Source of the DNA: Thalassospira lucentensis MCCC 1A00383 = DSM 14000
GTDB lineage: Bacteria > Pseudomonadota > Alphaproteobacteria > Rhodospirillales > Thalassospiraceae
Assembly (NCBI RefSeq): GCF_000421265.1
Contig: NZ_ATWN01000003.1
Span: forward strand, 62,001 to 126,000
Direction: 5' to 3'
Length of the DNA: 64,000 bases
The stretch's first letter is position 1; the number at the start of each line of letters is the position of its first letter. Shown here piece by piece: positions 51,460-62,700 of this stretch. The translations under genes and the position numbers were made by a program. The notes under the pieces were generated by a model, which saw only the letters and a program-made list of their open reading frames with translations, was not told where the DNA came from and ran no database searches.

Positions 51460-52347
51460 ATGAAACGTTTGACTGCCAAGGATTTTTCGCCAGAGCTTCT
51501 TGAGCTTTATGATTTTTATGCCCACGGGATTATTTCCCGGCGCGAGTTCCTTGACCGGGCAGGGCGTTACACAGTGGGTGGCATTACCGCTGCGGCGGTT
51601 CTAAGTGCCATGAGCCCGGATTACTCGCTTGCCAATCAAGTTGAATTTACCGATCCCGATATCGTCCCCGAATACATTACCTATCCATCGCCCAACGGAC
51701 ATGGCGATGTGCGTGGGTATATGGTCAAGCCCGCCAACGCGACCGGCAAACTTCCCGGCGTTGTCGTGGTGCATGAAAACCGCGGTTTGAACCCCTATAT
51801 AGAAGACGTCGCGCGCCGCGTTGCCAAGGCGGGTTTTATCGCCCTTGCCCCCGATGGCCTGACATCGGTTGGCGGATATCCCGGCAATGATGACAAGGGC
51901 CGTGAACTGCAACGCGAGGTCGACCCGACCAAGCTGATGAATGATTTTTTCGCCGCCATTGAATTCCTCACCGCTCATGATGCCACAACCGACAAGATTG
52001 GTATCACCGGCTTTTGTTATGGTGGGGGTGTTGCCAACGCGGCGGCGGTGGCCTACCCGGAACTGGCGGCTGCTGTACCGTTTTATGGACGTCAGGCCGA
52101 TATCACAGACGTGCCGCGCATTCAGGCCCCGATATTGCTGCAATACGGCGAGCTTGATGAGCGCATCAATGCCGGCTGGCCCGACTATGAAGCGGCGCTC
52201 AAAGCCAATGATAAGGTCTATGAAGCCCACATCTATCCCGGGGCCAATCATGGGTTCCACAACGATACCACCCCGCGCTACGACAAAGATGCGGCCGAAC
52301 TGGCATGGCAACGCACCATCGACTGGTTCAACAAGTACCTGACTTAA
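51460..52347 (+). CDS. Dienelactone hydrolase family protein
   Basis: A 295-residue alpha/beta hydrolase. An N-terminal twin-arginine-like stretch SRREFLDRAGRYTVGG and hydrophobic ITAAAVLSAM (about residues 27-55) suggest export. The catalytic Cys lies in ITGFCYGGGVAN (about residue 188) and the His in YPGANHGFHND near the end, as in dienelactone hydrolases. ATG at 51460 with AAGGAG five to seven bases upstream is chosen over longer frames. The 273 bases before it contain no gene. Confidence 0.9.
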   Translation: MKRLTAKDFSPELLELYDFYAHGIISRREFLDRAGRYTVGGITAAAVLSAMSPDYSLANQVEFTDPDIVPEYITYPSPNGHGDVRGYMVKPANATGKLPGVVVVHENRGLNPYIEDVARRVAKAGFIALAPDGLTSVGGYPGNDDKGRELQREVDPTKLMNDFFAAIEFLTAHDATTDKIGITGFCYGGGVANAAAVAYPELAAAVPFYGRQADITDVPRIQAPILLQYGELDERINAGWPDYEAALKANDKVYEAHIYPGANHGFHNDTTPRYDKDAAELAWQRTIDWFNKYLT

Positions 52348-52358
52348 CGCAAACTGAC

Positions 52359-52392
52359 AGAAGCCGGCGATCCTGATGGACCGCCAGCTTCT
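52359..52392. terminator. Hairpin between convergent hydrolase and cyclase genes
   Basis: AGAAGC (52359-52364) pairs with GCTTCT (52387-52392), and GGCG (52366-52369) with CGCC (52382-52385), giving a ten-bp stem interrupted by one mismatch. A weak T-stretch follows on the right. Likely a terminator for one or both genes. Confidence 0.5.
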
Positions 52393-52420
52393 ATGTTTAA
52401 CATCAAAGCCGATTGTCAAT

Positions 52421-53365
52421 TCAACGGACAGCCACCGGATTAATGATCATCTGCACCGCACCTTTAAGCTTGGCCTGACCCAGTACAAACAGGAACTCAT
52501 GCGCGCGGTCTGCGGCAAGGTCGCGGGTGACAATGTTTTCAAGGATATAAACCCCGTTTTCGGCCAGAAGTTTGACGTGAACCGGGAAAAACGCATTCGG
52601 GTCTTCATGCGGGACGGCTTCAAGCCCCCATGTATCGGCCCCAACGGCGACGACACCCTGATCAGCCAGCCAAGCCGCGGCGGCAAGCCCAAGACCAGGT
52701 TCGGTACGGCCATAAAGCCCATCATCCTTGCCCACCAGATCAAGCCACCCGGTATGGATCAGGACCACATCGCCTTTGCGGATTTCCGTTCCAGCCGCTT
52801 TTTGCGCCTTTGTCAGATCATCAAGGGTAATCACATACCCGCCGTCAAGACGATCTGTTCCCTTGATCGCTGCGATATCAAGCAACACCCCCCGCGTCGC
52901 AATCGGTGGCACATTTTCAATGCCAAGCTTGGTCAGGCCGGTGGCCATGACAAAGTCCTCGGCATGATTATTGTTATAATAGGTGTGATGATCGCCAAGA
53001 TGACCAAGGCCATCAATCTGGGTCCCAACGCCCAGCCAGCCGGTGAACATATCATCGTTATATGTTCCGGAATTGCTGCCGATGGTTTTATTCCCGCTTT
53101 GACTGGGCGAGAATACTGTTACCGCAACACCACGCGGCGCAAAGGCCGGTGTTTCGCGTGATATTTCCATCCCCAGTGAATAGACCTTTCCGGTTGAGAT
53201 CAGCTTGATCGCCGCCAAGGTTGTTTCTGCACTCAGATTATTGGCCGCACCGATCTGGTCATCCGGACCAAATTTTGAGGCAAACCGGTCTTCGGCGTGA
53301 ACAGCATTGGCACAGGCCATGCCCAGAATAACCGACGCTGCGATCAGGATTTTTGATTTCTGCAT
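52421..53365 (-). CDS. Secreted cyclase-family hydrolase (kynurenine formamidase-like)
   Basis: A 314-residue protein with a Sec signal peptide (KSKILIAASVILGMACANAVHA, cleavage about residue 24). The mature part resembles the cyclase/KynB family (PF04199): metal-site region GVGTQIDGLGHLG replacing the classical H-x-G-T-H-x-D, ATRGVLLDIAAIKG, KGDVVLIHTGW and VAVGADTWGLEAVP. It is therefore of the larger, divergent subgroup. Start at 53365 is supported by TTAGGGAGGAAAC upstream. Substrate unknown. Confidence 0.88.
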   Translation of the reverse strand: MQKSKILIAASVILGMACANAVHAEDRFASKFGPDDQIGAANNLSAETTLAAIKLISTGKVYSLGMEISRETPAFAPRGVAVTVFSPSQSGNKTIGSNSGTYNDDMFTGWLGVGTQIDGLGHLGDHHTYYNNNHAEDFVMATGLTKLGIENVPPIATRGVLLDIAAIKGTDRLDGGYVITLDDLTKAQKAAGTEIRKGDVVLIHTGWLDLVGKDDGLYGRTEPGLGLAAAAWLADQGVVAVGADTWGLEAVPHEDPNAFFPVHVKLLAENGVYILENIVTRDLAADRAHEFLFVLGQAKLKGAVQMIINPVAVR

Positions 53366-53793
53366 TGTTTCCTCCCTAAGTTGATAAGGATTCCAGGATG
53401 GGCAATTAACATGCCAAGAAAACAACGCGGAAAACTGCGCCATTTCGTGCTATAGGGAGCGAGATTCGATCAACCTTGAATTTAGAATGATCGGTTATCG
53501 CTCAAACACAAAATCACTTATAACAAACGTCACCACATCGCGCAGAAGGGCCTCCCATGTCGGCGCAATTAAGGTCCAACCAAAAATTGCATAACACCAT
53601 TAAACTTTAACAGTTTTTTTTCATGTACCACTTGAAAATTACGCTTAAAGAACGTCATATTCCAACCTCAAGGTTTCGGGGGAAATCAAAAAGTTCAACG
53701 CAAAAAACACCCAAAGACACGTTTCTTGAGCGAGCATTTTGATTTCAGCACCAACGTTTGAAGGGCCAGACGTTGCAAAAAGAACAAGCAAAT
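53366..53793. other. Gene-free promoter region upstream of the megasynthase
   Basis: About 430 AT-rich bases with no credible gene. A sigma70-like pair TTGAAA (53632-53637) and CATATT (53656-53661), spaced 18 bases, could drive the megasynthase, leaving a leader of about 120 bases. The earlier part belongs to the leftward cyclase gene. No clear operator is seen. Confidence 0.35.
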
Positions 53794-56700
53794 ATGATGG
53801 CTGGGAAGGATAAGGACCATTATCCTCTTACATCGCCACAAGCAGCTATTTGGCTGGATTTGGCCAAAGGCCGTGATCCCGTACAATATAATATCTGCAA
53901 TGTTATTGAGTTCGGTGGAAAACTCGATATAGACCTTTTGCACCGGGCCATTGTCCAGTGTGACGGGGAAAATGATGCTCTGCGCCTGCATTTTTCAAGT
54001 CATCAAGGCCAGGTCACTCAGTTCTTTGTTGATGAATGCCGACCAACAGATTTTGGTGTCGTTGATCTGCGCTCTGCAGATGACCCAAAGGCCGCCGCCT
54101 TCCTTAAAGCCAAAGCCCTTCAAACCCGCCCTCTTGCATTTGAGGTCGGAGAAAACAGTCGTCATCAGGTCCTGCAGCTAAGCGAGGACCTTTTCTGGTG
54201 GGTCCGTGTTTATCACCATCTTGTATGTGATGGATACGCGGGTCACTTGATCGCCGAACGGACAGCATCGATCTATAACGCGCTAAGCGCAAAAACCGAT
54301 ATTCCCGAATGCCCATTCCATTCCTACCGCGCGTTTGTTGAAGCCGACGCTGTGTATTCTGATGGGCCTGCATATCAAAATGATCTGGTCTATTGGCGCG
54401 AACGCCTTACACCCGACAGGCCGCCATCCACTTTCTCGGCTCACCCGGTTGGAGAGGCACAGAAAAGCGCACAATTTACCGACACACTTGATGACGCGAC
54501 GCTAAAGTCATTACAAAGCGTATCACGCGCATGTGGCATGTCAGCAACCGCGATGACAACGAGCATTTTTGCCATCCTGCTCGGGCGAATTACACATCAA
54601 AATCATCCAGTCTGGAATATGCCGATGCTCAATCGGCTTGGTAAGGCTGAGCGAAACACACCCGGCACATTCACATGCGTCGCCCCCTACGACACGAACT
54701 TAGGTGAACACAAAAGTATATCGGAATTAGGCAAAAACATCTTTGCCACCTCCCGCCGAGATGTTCGTCATGCCCGCATAACCCCGCTGCGTTTACGGAT
54801 GGCCAGTATTGGCGCAAAAAGCCTTTCGGCGTCAGGTGCTAATTTCAACAGTCTTGATTCTGCAACACCGATTGCATTTTCCGGCCTTTTAACCCGACGC
54901 ATCAACATTCAGGTTGGCCCTGCCAATGATCTGAGCCTGGCATTCTTCAGCGAAGCAATATCCCCCGCGCAATCAAGAGCAGAACTAATCTGGCAATTTG
55001 ACGCCAATCGCATCGATGAGCCTGCCGTCAGGCAAATTGCAGATCAATTTGAACAGCTTCTTAAAGCAGTTTTGGCCAATCCCGATCAGGATATCGCGGC
55101 CCTTGGCAATCTTGTGACTATTGACCAAGAAAGCCTCGGTCTGAATGAGAACACGCCAAATAGCGAAAATCTGTCCGCCAGTTTGCATGAAATCCCGGTT
55201 CTAGTATCAGAAGATGAAAAGCAACTTGCAACAGACATCACCCGCATCTGGACCGGGTTGATCCAAAATGACGATATTGAGCCAGATGACAACCTGATTG
55301 AAGCTGGCGCGCATTCGCTGCTGCTGCCCCGCGCGCAATATGCGCTGTCGCGACTTGTCGGTCATGATCTTTCCCTGCTTGAGATTTTTGAACACCCGAC
55401 CATCAACGGCCTGACACGTTACATCTGCGATACCTTTCCCAATCTTAAGGTGACCTTGGCTAACAACGGTCAAGATCTCGACGGCGCACCGGACACAAAC
55501 ACCGTTGTCGGGATGCACCAAAGCACTCCTGAGCCGATCGCACAGGATAGACAACAGATCGTCGCTGAAATCACCCGTACCTGGGCCGTGTTGCTTGAAA
55601 ATGACGATATCGGGCCGGATGAGAATCTGATCGAAGCGGGTTCTCATTCGCTGCTACTGCCCCGCGTGCAGTACGAGCTTTCGGAACTCTTCGGGATTGA
55701 TATGTCCCTGCTTGAGATTGCCGAGTGTGCATCAATCAATGCCCTTGCTGACCGTATCTGCAAAACCTGCCCCAATTTCAAGACGGTGCGTGAAAACGCA
55801 ATCACCAACCCCCCCTTGTCAGAAGAAACAAGTGTCCCAGTTCGATCTTTGCCAAAAGAAATCCCGGTTATCTGGCAAAATGGCCTTCACATATTGCAGT
55901 TCAGCGCCCCGACCCGTAGCGAACTCGACGAAATTACCGCACATGCTTCCGCGCAACTAAGCTATGATGGCTCAGCTAACCATCTCTCCCTTCTGGCGAC
56001 GGAACTGGCAGTAGCCGAACCTCATTCAGAACGTGTCGTGATCCTCGCGCACGATACAGCATCAGCCATTGACGCACTCACGTCTAACCATTCGCCAATG
56101 CGCATCGACGCAAGCCTTTCGGGCGATCCAATCGAAACCTTATTGCTATTTCCCGGCCAAGGATCGCAACGTCCGGGGATGGCCCGTGCCCTGTTTGATG
56201 CGGACCCGGAGTCCGCCGAACTGATCAATCGCGCCTGTAAAGAAGTTATCGGCTTTTCCGGTCCGATTGACTTGCGGGATTTGCTTTTATCGACCGCCCC
56301 CATGCCTGCCGAAACAGAACAACTTGCCAACACCGACTATGCCCAACCGGCTTTGTTTATCTTTGAGTATACACTTGCGACCTGGCTGATGCGGTATGGC
56401 GTCACGCCATCAGGTTTGGCTGGACATAGTATCGGTGAATATGTCGCGGCTTGCATCGCAGGCGTCATGTCCTTTGAAGATGCCCTGCGCCTTGTTGTGA
56501 TGCGCGGCAAACTCATGCGCCAAACCGCCCCCGGTGCAATGTACGCCCTTTCCATGCCCGAAGACGACGTTACCGATATTCTGACGCATTTTGGCTCCAA
56601 GCTGTCCTTGGCGGCGAAAAACGGACCGCGCCAGCATGTGGTTGCAGGTGATATCGCGTCTATTGATCGCCTTGAAAGTCATCTGAAAGCGACGGGTAAA

Positions 56701-59700
56701 TCTGGCAGGCGTCTGGTGGTCTCACGCGCCTTCCATTCTTATCTGATGGATCCTATCCTTGCGGCATTCCGTGATGAAGTTGCCACAGTTAGCCTGCACG
56801 CACCAAACATCCCGATCCAGTCGAACTTGACCGGAAAATGGCTGACCGATGAAGACGCGACAAACCCGGATTATTGGGTGCGCCATTTGCGTCATGGTGT
56901 CCGGTTTGCCGACAATATTCATGGCCTGTTGTCATCCGCCCCCACAGGTCTGTTTATTGAATGCGGTCCGGGCCAGACGGCAACCCGTCTGGCAGCGGTG
57001 AACGGGGTCAAGGCCGAACACTGCATTGCCCTGCAATCTGCCTCCCCGCCCGAAAGCACAGCAGGAAAAATGCTTCGGGGACAGGATGCACTCTCCCATG
57101 GCCTGGCAACCATCTGGGCACATGGCGCACAGCTTGCGTTTAGCTCTAAAACAACCGGCTCCGCAGAACCGCAACAGCAACCGGCACAAACCTCAAATGA
57201 CGAGGAAGATCTAAAACCCGGCCCCATCGTTTCTGCGTTTCCGGCCCATCCTGCAGTCGAGGGGCAATGGCTGGCCCGTCGCGATCAGCCAGCAAACAAC
57301 AGCCATCACATTATTGTCAGCTTCCGATTGCCTCAAAACACCGACTTTAAAGACGCCAAACGCGCCATTGAACAGGTCATAGAGCGCCATGACGCCCTGC
57401 GCTCCACATTTGACGAGCACCAAGGTCAGCTGCAGCATCGCGTTCACGCCACTATGCCGGTCCCGATTAGAGAACTTGATCGCGTTGAAGACATCCGAAT
57501 TGGCCTGTTTGATTTGCAAAACGGTCCGCTGGCCCGAGTTGGCTATATTGCGCAAAATAGCTCCCGTCCGCCGATCCTTGCACTTGCCATTGATCACATG
57601 TGCTTTGACGGACAATCCGCCCCCACCCTCGAACTTGCGTTTCTCGACGCCCTAAACGGTATCGAGAAGCCTCGTCCCGAAACGGCACAATCCATTGCAA
57701 GGCGCGGGCATGAGGATTTGGCTGGCAACCGTGGGCAAACCGGAAAAAATTTCTGGAAAGAACGCAGTGAATTGCTGCTAGCAACACCATTGCCTGCCGG
57801 ATCAGATGCGACACATCCTGGTCGTTCCACACGCCTGTTTAAAAAGCTGAGCAGCCAGCAGGTTGACGCCTTTACGACGCTATCGCGCCATATTAAAACC
57901 GCCACGCCGACCGCCATCTGGAACGCACTCATTCTGGCTGTGATTGCACGCCACAAGGAACATGGCGTCGCGGTTCTCGGGCAACCGTTTTCCGGGCGAC
58001 ATGGTCCGGATAATCAACAGATCATCGGTTGCTTTGCCAACGTGTTGCCAATTGCGATTAAGGTCGACCTCCAGGCAGGCTTTAACGTCTTGGTCGGTAC
58101 CGTCGCCCGTGAAATACTGTCGATGCTCGATGTGCAGGATTATCCGTTATCGCGTTTGATCAAAGATCTGTCACAGACGGCAAAAGCGCCGGTCGACCTG
58201 CCGTTTGATGCGGTCAGCACGATCGAAATCAACGAAGATATTGACGACATCAACGATATTGATTTCGGTGCGGGAAAATTCCCGCTGATGGCAACACTTC
58301 TCAAGTGCGGTGCCGGAACATTTATCGCAATTGAATATAAAACATCAATTTATGGCCCCCACTGGGCGGAGCGCTTTGCCGAACGCTTACTCTCTTTCCT
58401 TGGTAGCTTGACCACAGAACCGGATGAACCACTGGGTGAGATTGATATTCTGCCAAGTGACGAACGGCAGTTTTTAATCGAAGACCTTAACGCAACACAT
58501 TCCCAATACCCGCGCGACACGGGGCTTGGTGAATTACTTGCGTTACGCATTCAAGACCCCGCCTGTGCCAATCGCATTGCAATTAGCGATGGCAAAACCA
58601 GGATCAGCTATCGCGACCTTGGCGTCTTGCTGTCAGAACAATCAACCAAACTCGACGAGATTGGTGTCCAGCCCGGCCAAACCGTCGCCCTTGCCACAGA
58701 ACGAAATACCGATGCGATTATCGCCATTCTGAGTTTGGTCTGGCATGGCAATGCCTACCTGCCAATCGACAAATCCCTACCGGCAAATGCAATTGCCGAT
58801 TTGATGGACGAATGCGGTGCAAACACGCTTCTTTGTAGCCCCCACGAGCAGGATCGTCTGACGGAACTTGCGAAACGTTTTAATGTTGCGCCCCTGCCAA
58901 CGGCACAAGCCAATGGGGCCACCGCCAAATTCAAATCCCCTGCAAAACGGTCAGGTGATGACCTTGCCTATGTCATGTTCACGTCTGGATCAACGGGTAA
59001 ACCAAAAGGCGTTCTTGTGCCCAACCGGGCCGTTGCACGCCTTGTTCTGAACAACCACGCCATTCCGTTTGATGAAAACGACGTCATTGCACAGGCTGCG
59101 TCTCTTGGCTTTGACGCCGCCACACTCGAAATCTGGGCACCGCTTTTGAACGGCGGGCGCTTACATGTCCTTGACAATGAGGCCCTGTTTAACCTCTCGA
59201 CACTGAGCACCACGCTTGCCGATGCCGGTGTCACGACAATGTGGATGACAGCCAGCCTGTTCAACCTCATTGCTGACGAAACACCAGAATCGTTCAAATC
59301 GCTCAAACGTTTGATGAGCGGTGGCGAGGCCCTGAGCCCTGCCCATTTGCGCAAGGTCCGTGCGGCCTGTCCTGACGTCATGCTTATCAACGGCTATGGC
59401 CCAACCGAGAACACGACATTTACATGCACACATTTGATCACTGAAAATGATCTTGGAACAGGTCACATTCCGATTGGGAGGCCGATTGGCAATACCCGCA
59501 TCTATGTTGTCGATGGCGACGGCCAACTGGCCCCGGTGGATGTCTGGGGTGAACTTTATGCCGCTGGCGACGGGCTTGCACTTGGCTATACCGGCGCCCC
59601 CGAACGCACCGAAAAATCATTTGTAAAGATTGATGGCATTAACGAAGAGCGCCTTTATAAAACCGGGGACCGGGTACGTTGGCGTCAGGATGGCACCATC

Positions 59701-62700
59701 GAATTTGGCGGGCGCCGGGATGGGCAGGTCAAAATCCGCGGCCATCGCATTGAACTGACAGCCATCGAACAGAAACTCTCAAGCCTTGCGGGCATTCGCA
59801 ACGTCTGTGTCTTACCGATTGGTACCGGTACAGACGCGTTTCTCGGTGCCGCGATTGCCGCGGACAATGATGACAGGGACGCGTGGGCAGCCACCCTTGC
59901 CCGCGATTTCCCCGACTATATGGTCCCCGAACGTTTCGTGGTTTTCCCGCATCTTCCCGTGAACGCAAATGGCAAGGTTGACCGTAAAAATCTGCAAGCG
60001 GCAATTGCCCAAGCCGATCATGTTCGTGCTGTCGAAAAAACGCAAAGTACTGCGTCCGAAAACTTGATCGCGGGCCATTTTGAAACACTGTTCCCCGGCA
60101 AGGCAATCACGCCATCGTCTGATTTCTTTGCCCTTGGTGGTCATAGTCTTCTTGCCATGCGTCTTGCTGGCATGATCGAAACCCACACAGGCCAGCGCCC
60201 GAAAATTCAAGACATCTTTACCGCACGCACGGTCGCAAATATCGCCACACTGGTCGGGGATGGAAAGCATGCGCCCGCACAGGAAATCCTGCCCCGAACA
60301 AACGCAGACCGCTTTGCCCTTTCAAGTGGACAGGCGCGCTTGTGGGTCTTGCAACGCATGCAGCCCGAACTGGCCGTTTACTCGGTGCCGATCACGTTTG
60401 AGTTGACCGGCACAATCGATGCATCCGCGTTACAGCGCGCACTCCATCACCTTGAAGACCGCCAGCATGCTTTGCGTTTACGCTTTACATCCGACCCGGA
60501 CCACCCGGACGGCGTTGTTCAGGTCCTTGCACCGTCCGGATCATGGGTGTTGCGCCATCATCATATGGATGAAGCAACGGCCAACAACTTTGTCGCAGCC
60601 GAAACCGCCCGCCCATTTGATCTTGAGGATCAGCCACTGGCACGTGCTGATCTGATCACGCTGGGCCCGGACCATCACCTGTTGATGATATCGCTGCATC
60701 ACGCCATATGTGATGGCTGGTCGATGCCGATATTGCTGGGCGAATTGACCACGTTTTACCAGGCCGAACTGAATGGCGGCACGCCGTCACTGCCCCCGAT
60801 CACCCATCACTATGAGGATTTCGTAAGCTGGCAACGTGCCTATCTTGCAAAAGATGCAGGCAAAGCGGCCCTAACACACTGTAAAGATCGCCTTCTTCCG
60901 CTGGCAGAACCCCTAAACCTGCCAACTGATTATCCCCGTCCGGCCGAACGGCGCTTTGCCGGTGATTTTCAGGCCGTCGCATTTAGCAACACGACATCGC
61001 AACTGATTGACCAAGCCGCCGAGCGGTATGGCACAACAGCGTTTAGCATCCTGACGGCCCTCACACAGGTTCTGCTCTATCGTCACTGCGGGCAGACCGA
61101 TATCCCGATGGGTATGCTGGTCGCCGGGCGGGATAATGCGTCGCTGGACAATGTCATTGGCTTCTTCGTCAATACGGTCGTTCTTCGCCAGAAGGTCGAC
61201 CCAGACGCACTGTTTGACGCCCATCTGGCCACCACCACAAAAACCATCATGCAGGCCCTGTCCGATCAGGCTGTCCCGTTTGAGGACGTCGTCAATGCCG
61301 TCAATGCGCCGCGTGATTTGTCGCGCAATCCGCTGTTTGACGTGCTGGTTGCCTGGCAGGACGACATGCCCGAAATACGCACCTTTGGCGACATGGAAAT
61401 CTCGCTGCGCGAAACCGAATTCCCCTTTGCCAAATTTGATCTGGGTTTCTATTTTTTCCGCAAAAACGCAAAGCTTTCCGGCCATATCGAGTTTGATACC
61501 GCCCTGTTTGATCGGGCAACGATCGTCGCCTTTGTCGAACGGCTTGAAACGCTGTGCCATGCTGCCCTGTCTGGGATGGTAAATGCGCCGCTATCAGCTC
61601 TGTCGATCCTGCCCGATGCTGAACGCGCCCAAATTGACCAGTTCAATGCCACCCAAAAACACCTGCCGATAGATCGCAGTATTTCCGAACCGTTCCTTGA
61701 TCAGGTTGCAGCAACGCCCGATACCATCGCCGTTCGCGACGATACTGACGCGCTCAGTTACCAACAGTTTGCCCGACGTGCAGCCGGGATCGCCGAAATA
61801 CTGCGCGGGAAATCAATCAAACCCGGCGATGTCGTCGGCGTTGCGGTGCGCCGTTCGGTTAACATGCTGGCCGCCATTCACGGCATTCTTCTGGCCGGTG
61901 CGGCCTACAGCCCGCTTGACCCTGATCACCCCGAACAACGCCGCAAAGACATGCTTGATGATCTGGGCGATGGGTTCGTGATCACAACGCCTGATCTGAC
62001 CGACCTGTTTAACCCGACGAAAACCATTGTTCTTGATGGTCATGAAGATGCCGATATACCCACGCTGATGAGCGGCCCGGACGATCTGGCCTATGTTTTA
62101 TTTACATCCGGTTCGACCGGCCGCCCCAAAGGGGTCGAGATCGCCCATCGCGGTGTGCTGAACCGTATCCTTTGGATGCAGGATGCCTTCCCGCTGGGTC
62201 CCGATGATGTGATCTTGCAAAAAACACCAATCACCTTTGATGTATCGGTCTGGGAACTTTTCTGGTGGTCATGGACTGGCGCGCAAGTTGTCTTACCCAC
62301 CCCCGGTGCTGAACGCGACCCCCGGCAAATTGCTGATGCCATTTGCGAAAACCGCGTAACGACAATGCACTTCGTGCCGTCGATGCTGGCAACCTTCCTG
62401 TTTGCCATCGAAAGCGGCATGGTTGATATCGAGAAGCTGGCAACACTCAGGCGTGTTTTCGCCAGTGGTGAGGCCCTTGATGCGGCTGTTGTGCAACGGT
62501 TCAACGCTTTGTTATTCGATAAATTCGGCACCGAACTTCACAACCTTTATGGCCCGACAGAAGCCACGGTTGATGTCACTTGGCAGGCATGCTCCCCCCA
62601 TCAAACAGGCAGTATCGTTCCGATTGGCAAACCGATTGCCAATACCACGGTGCATATTCTGTCGGGCGATTTCAAACCACTCCCCATCGGGGTTGCCGGT

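Noticed and set aside
55207..55647. Minus-strand frame across the tandem carrier domains
   Set aside because: Shadow of the megasynthase; it repeats because the two carriers are similar, not because of a gene.
55230..55780. Tandem carrier domains as a possible assembly duplication
   Set aside because: The two copies differ at many positions and have separate linkers, so they are genuine diverged domains rather than a repeated read artefact.
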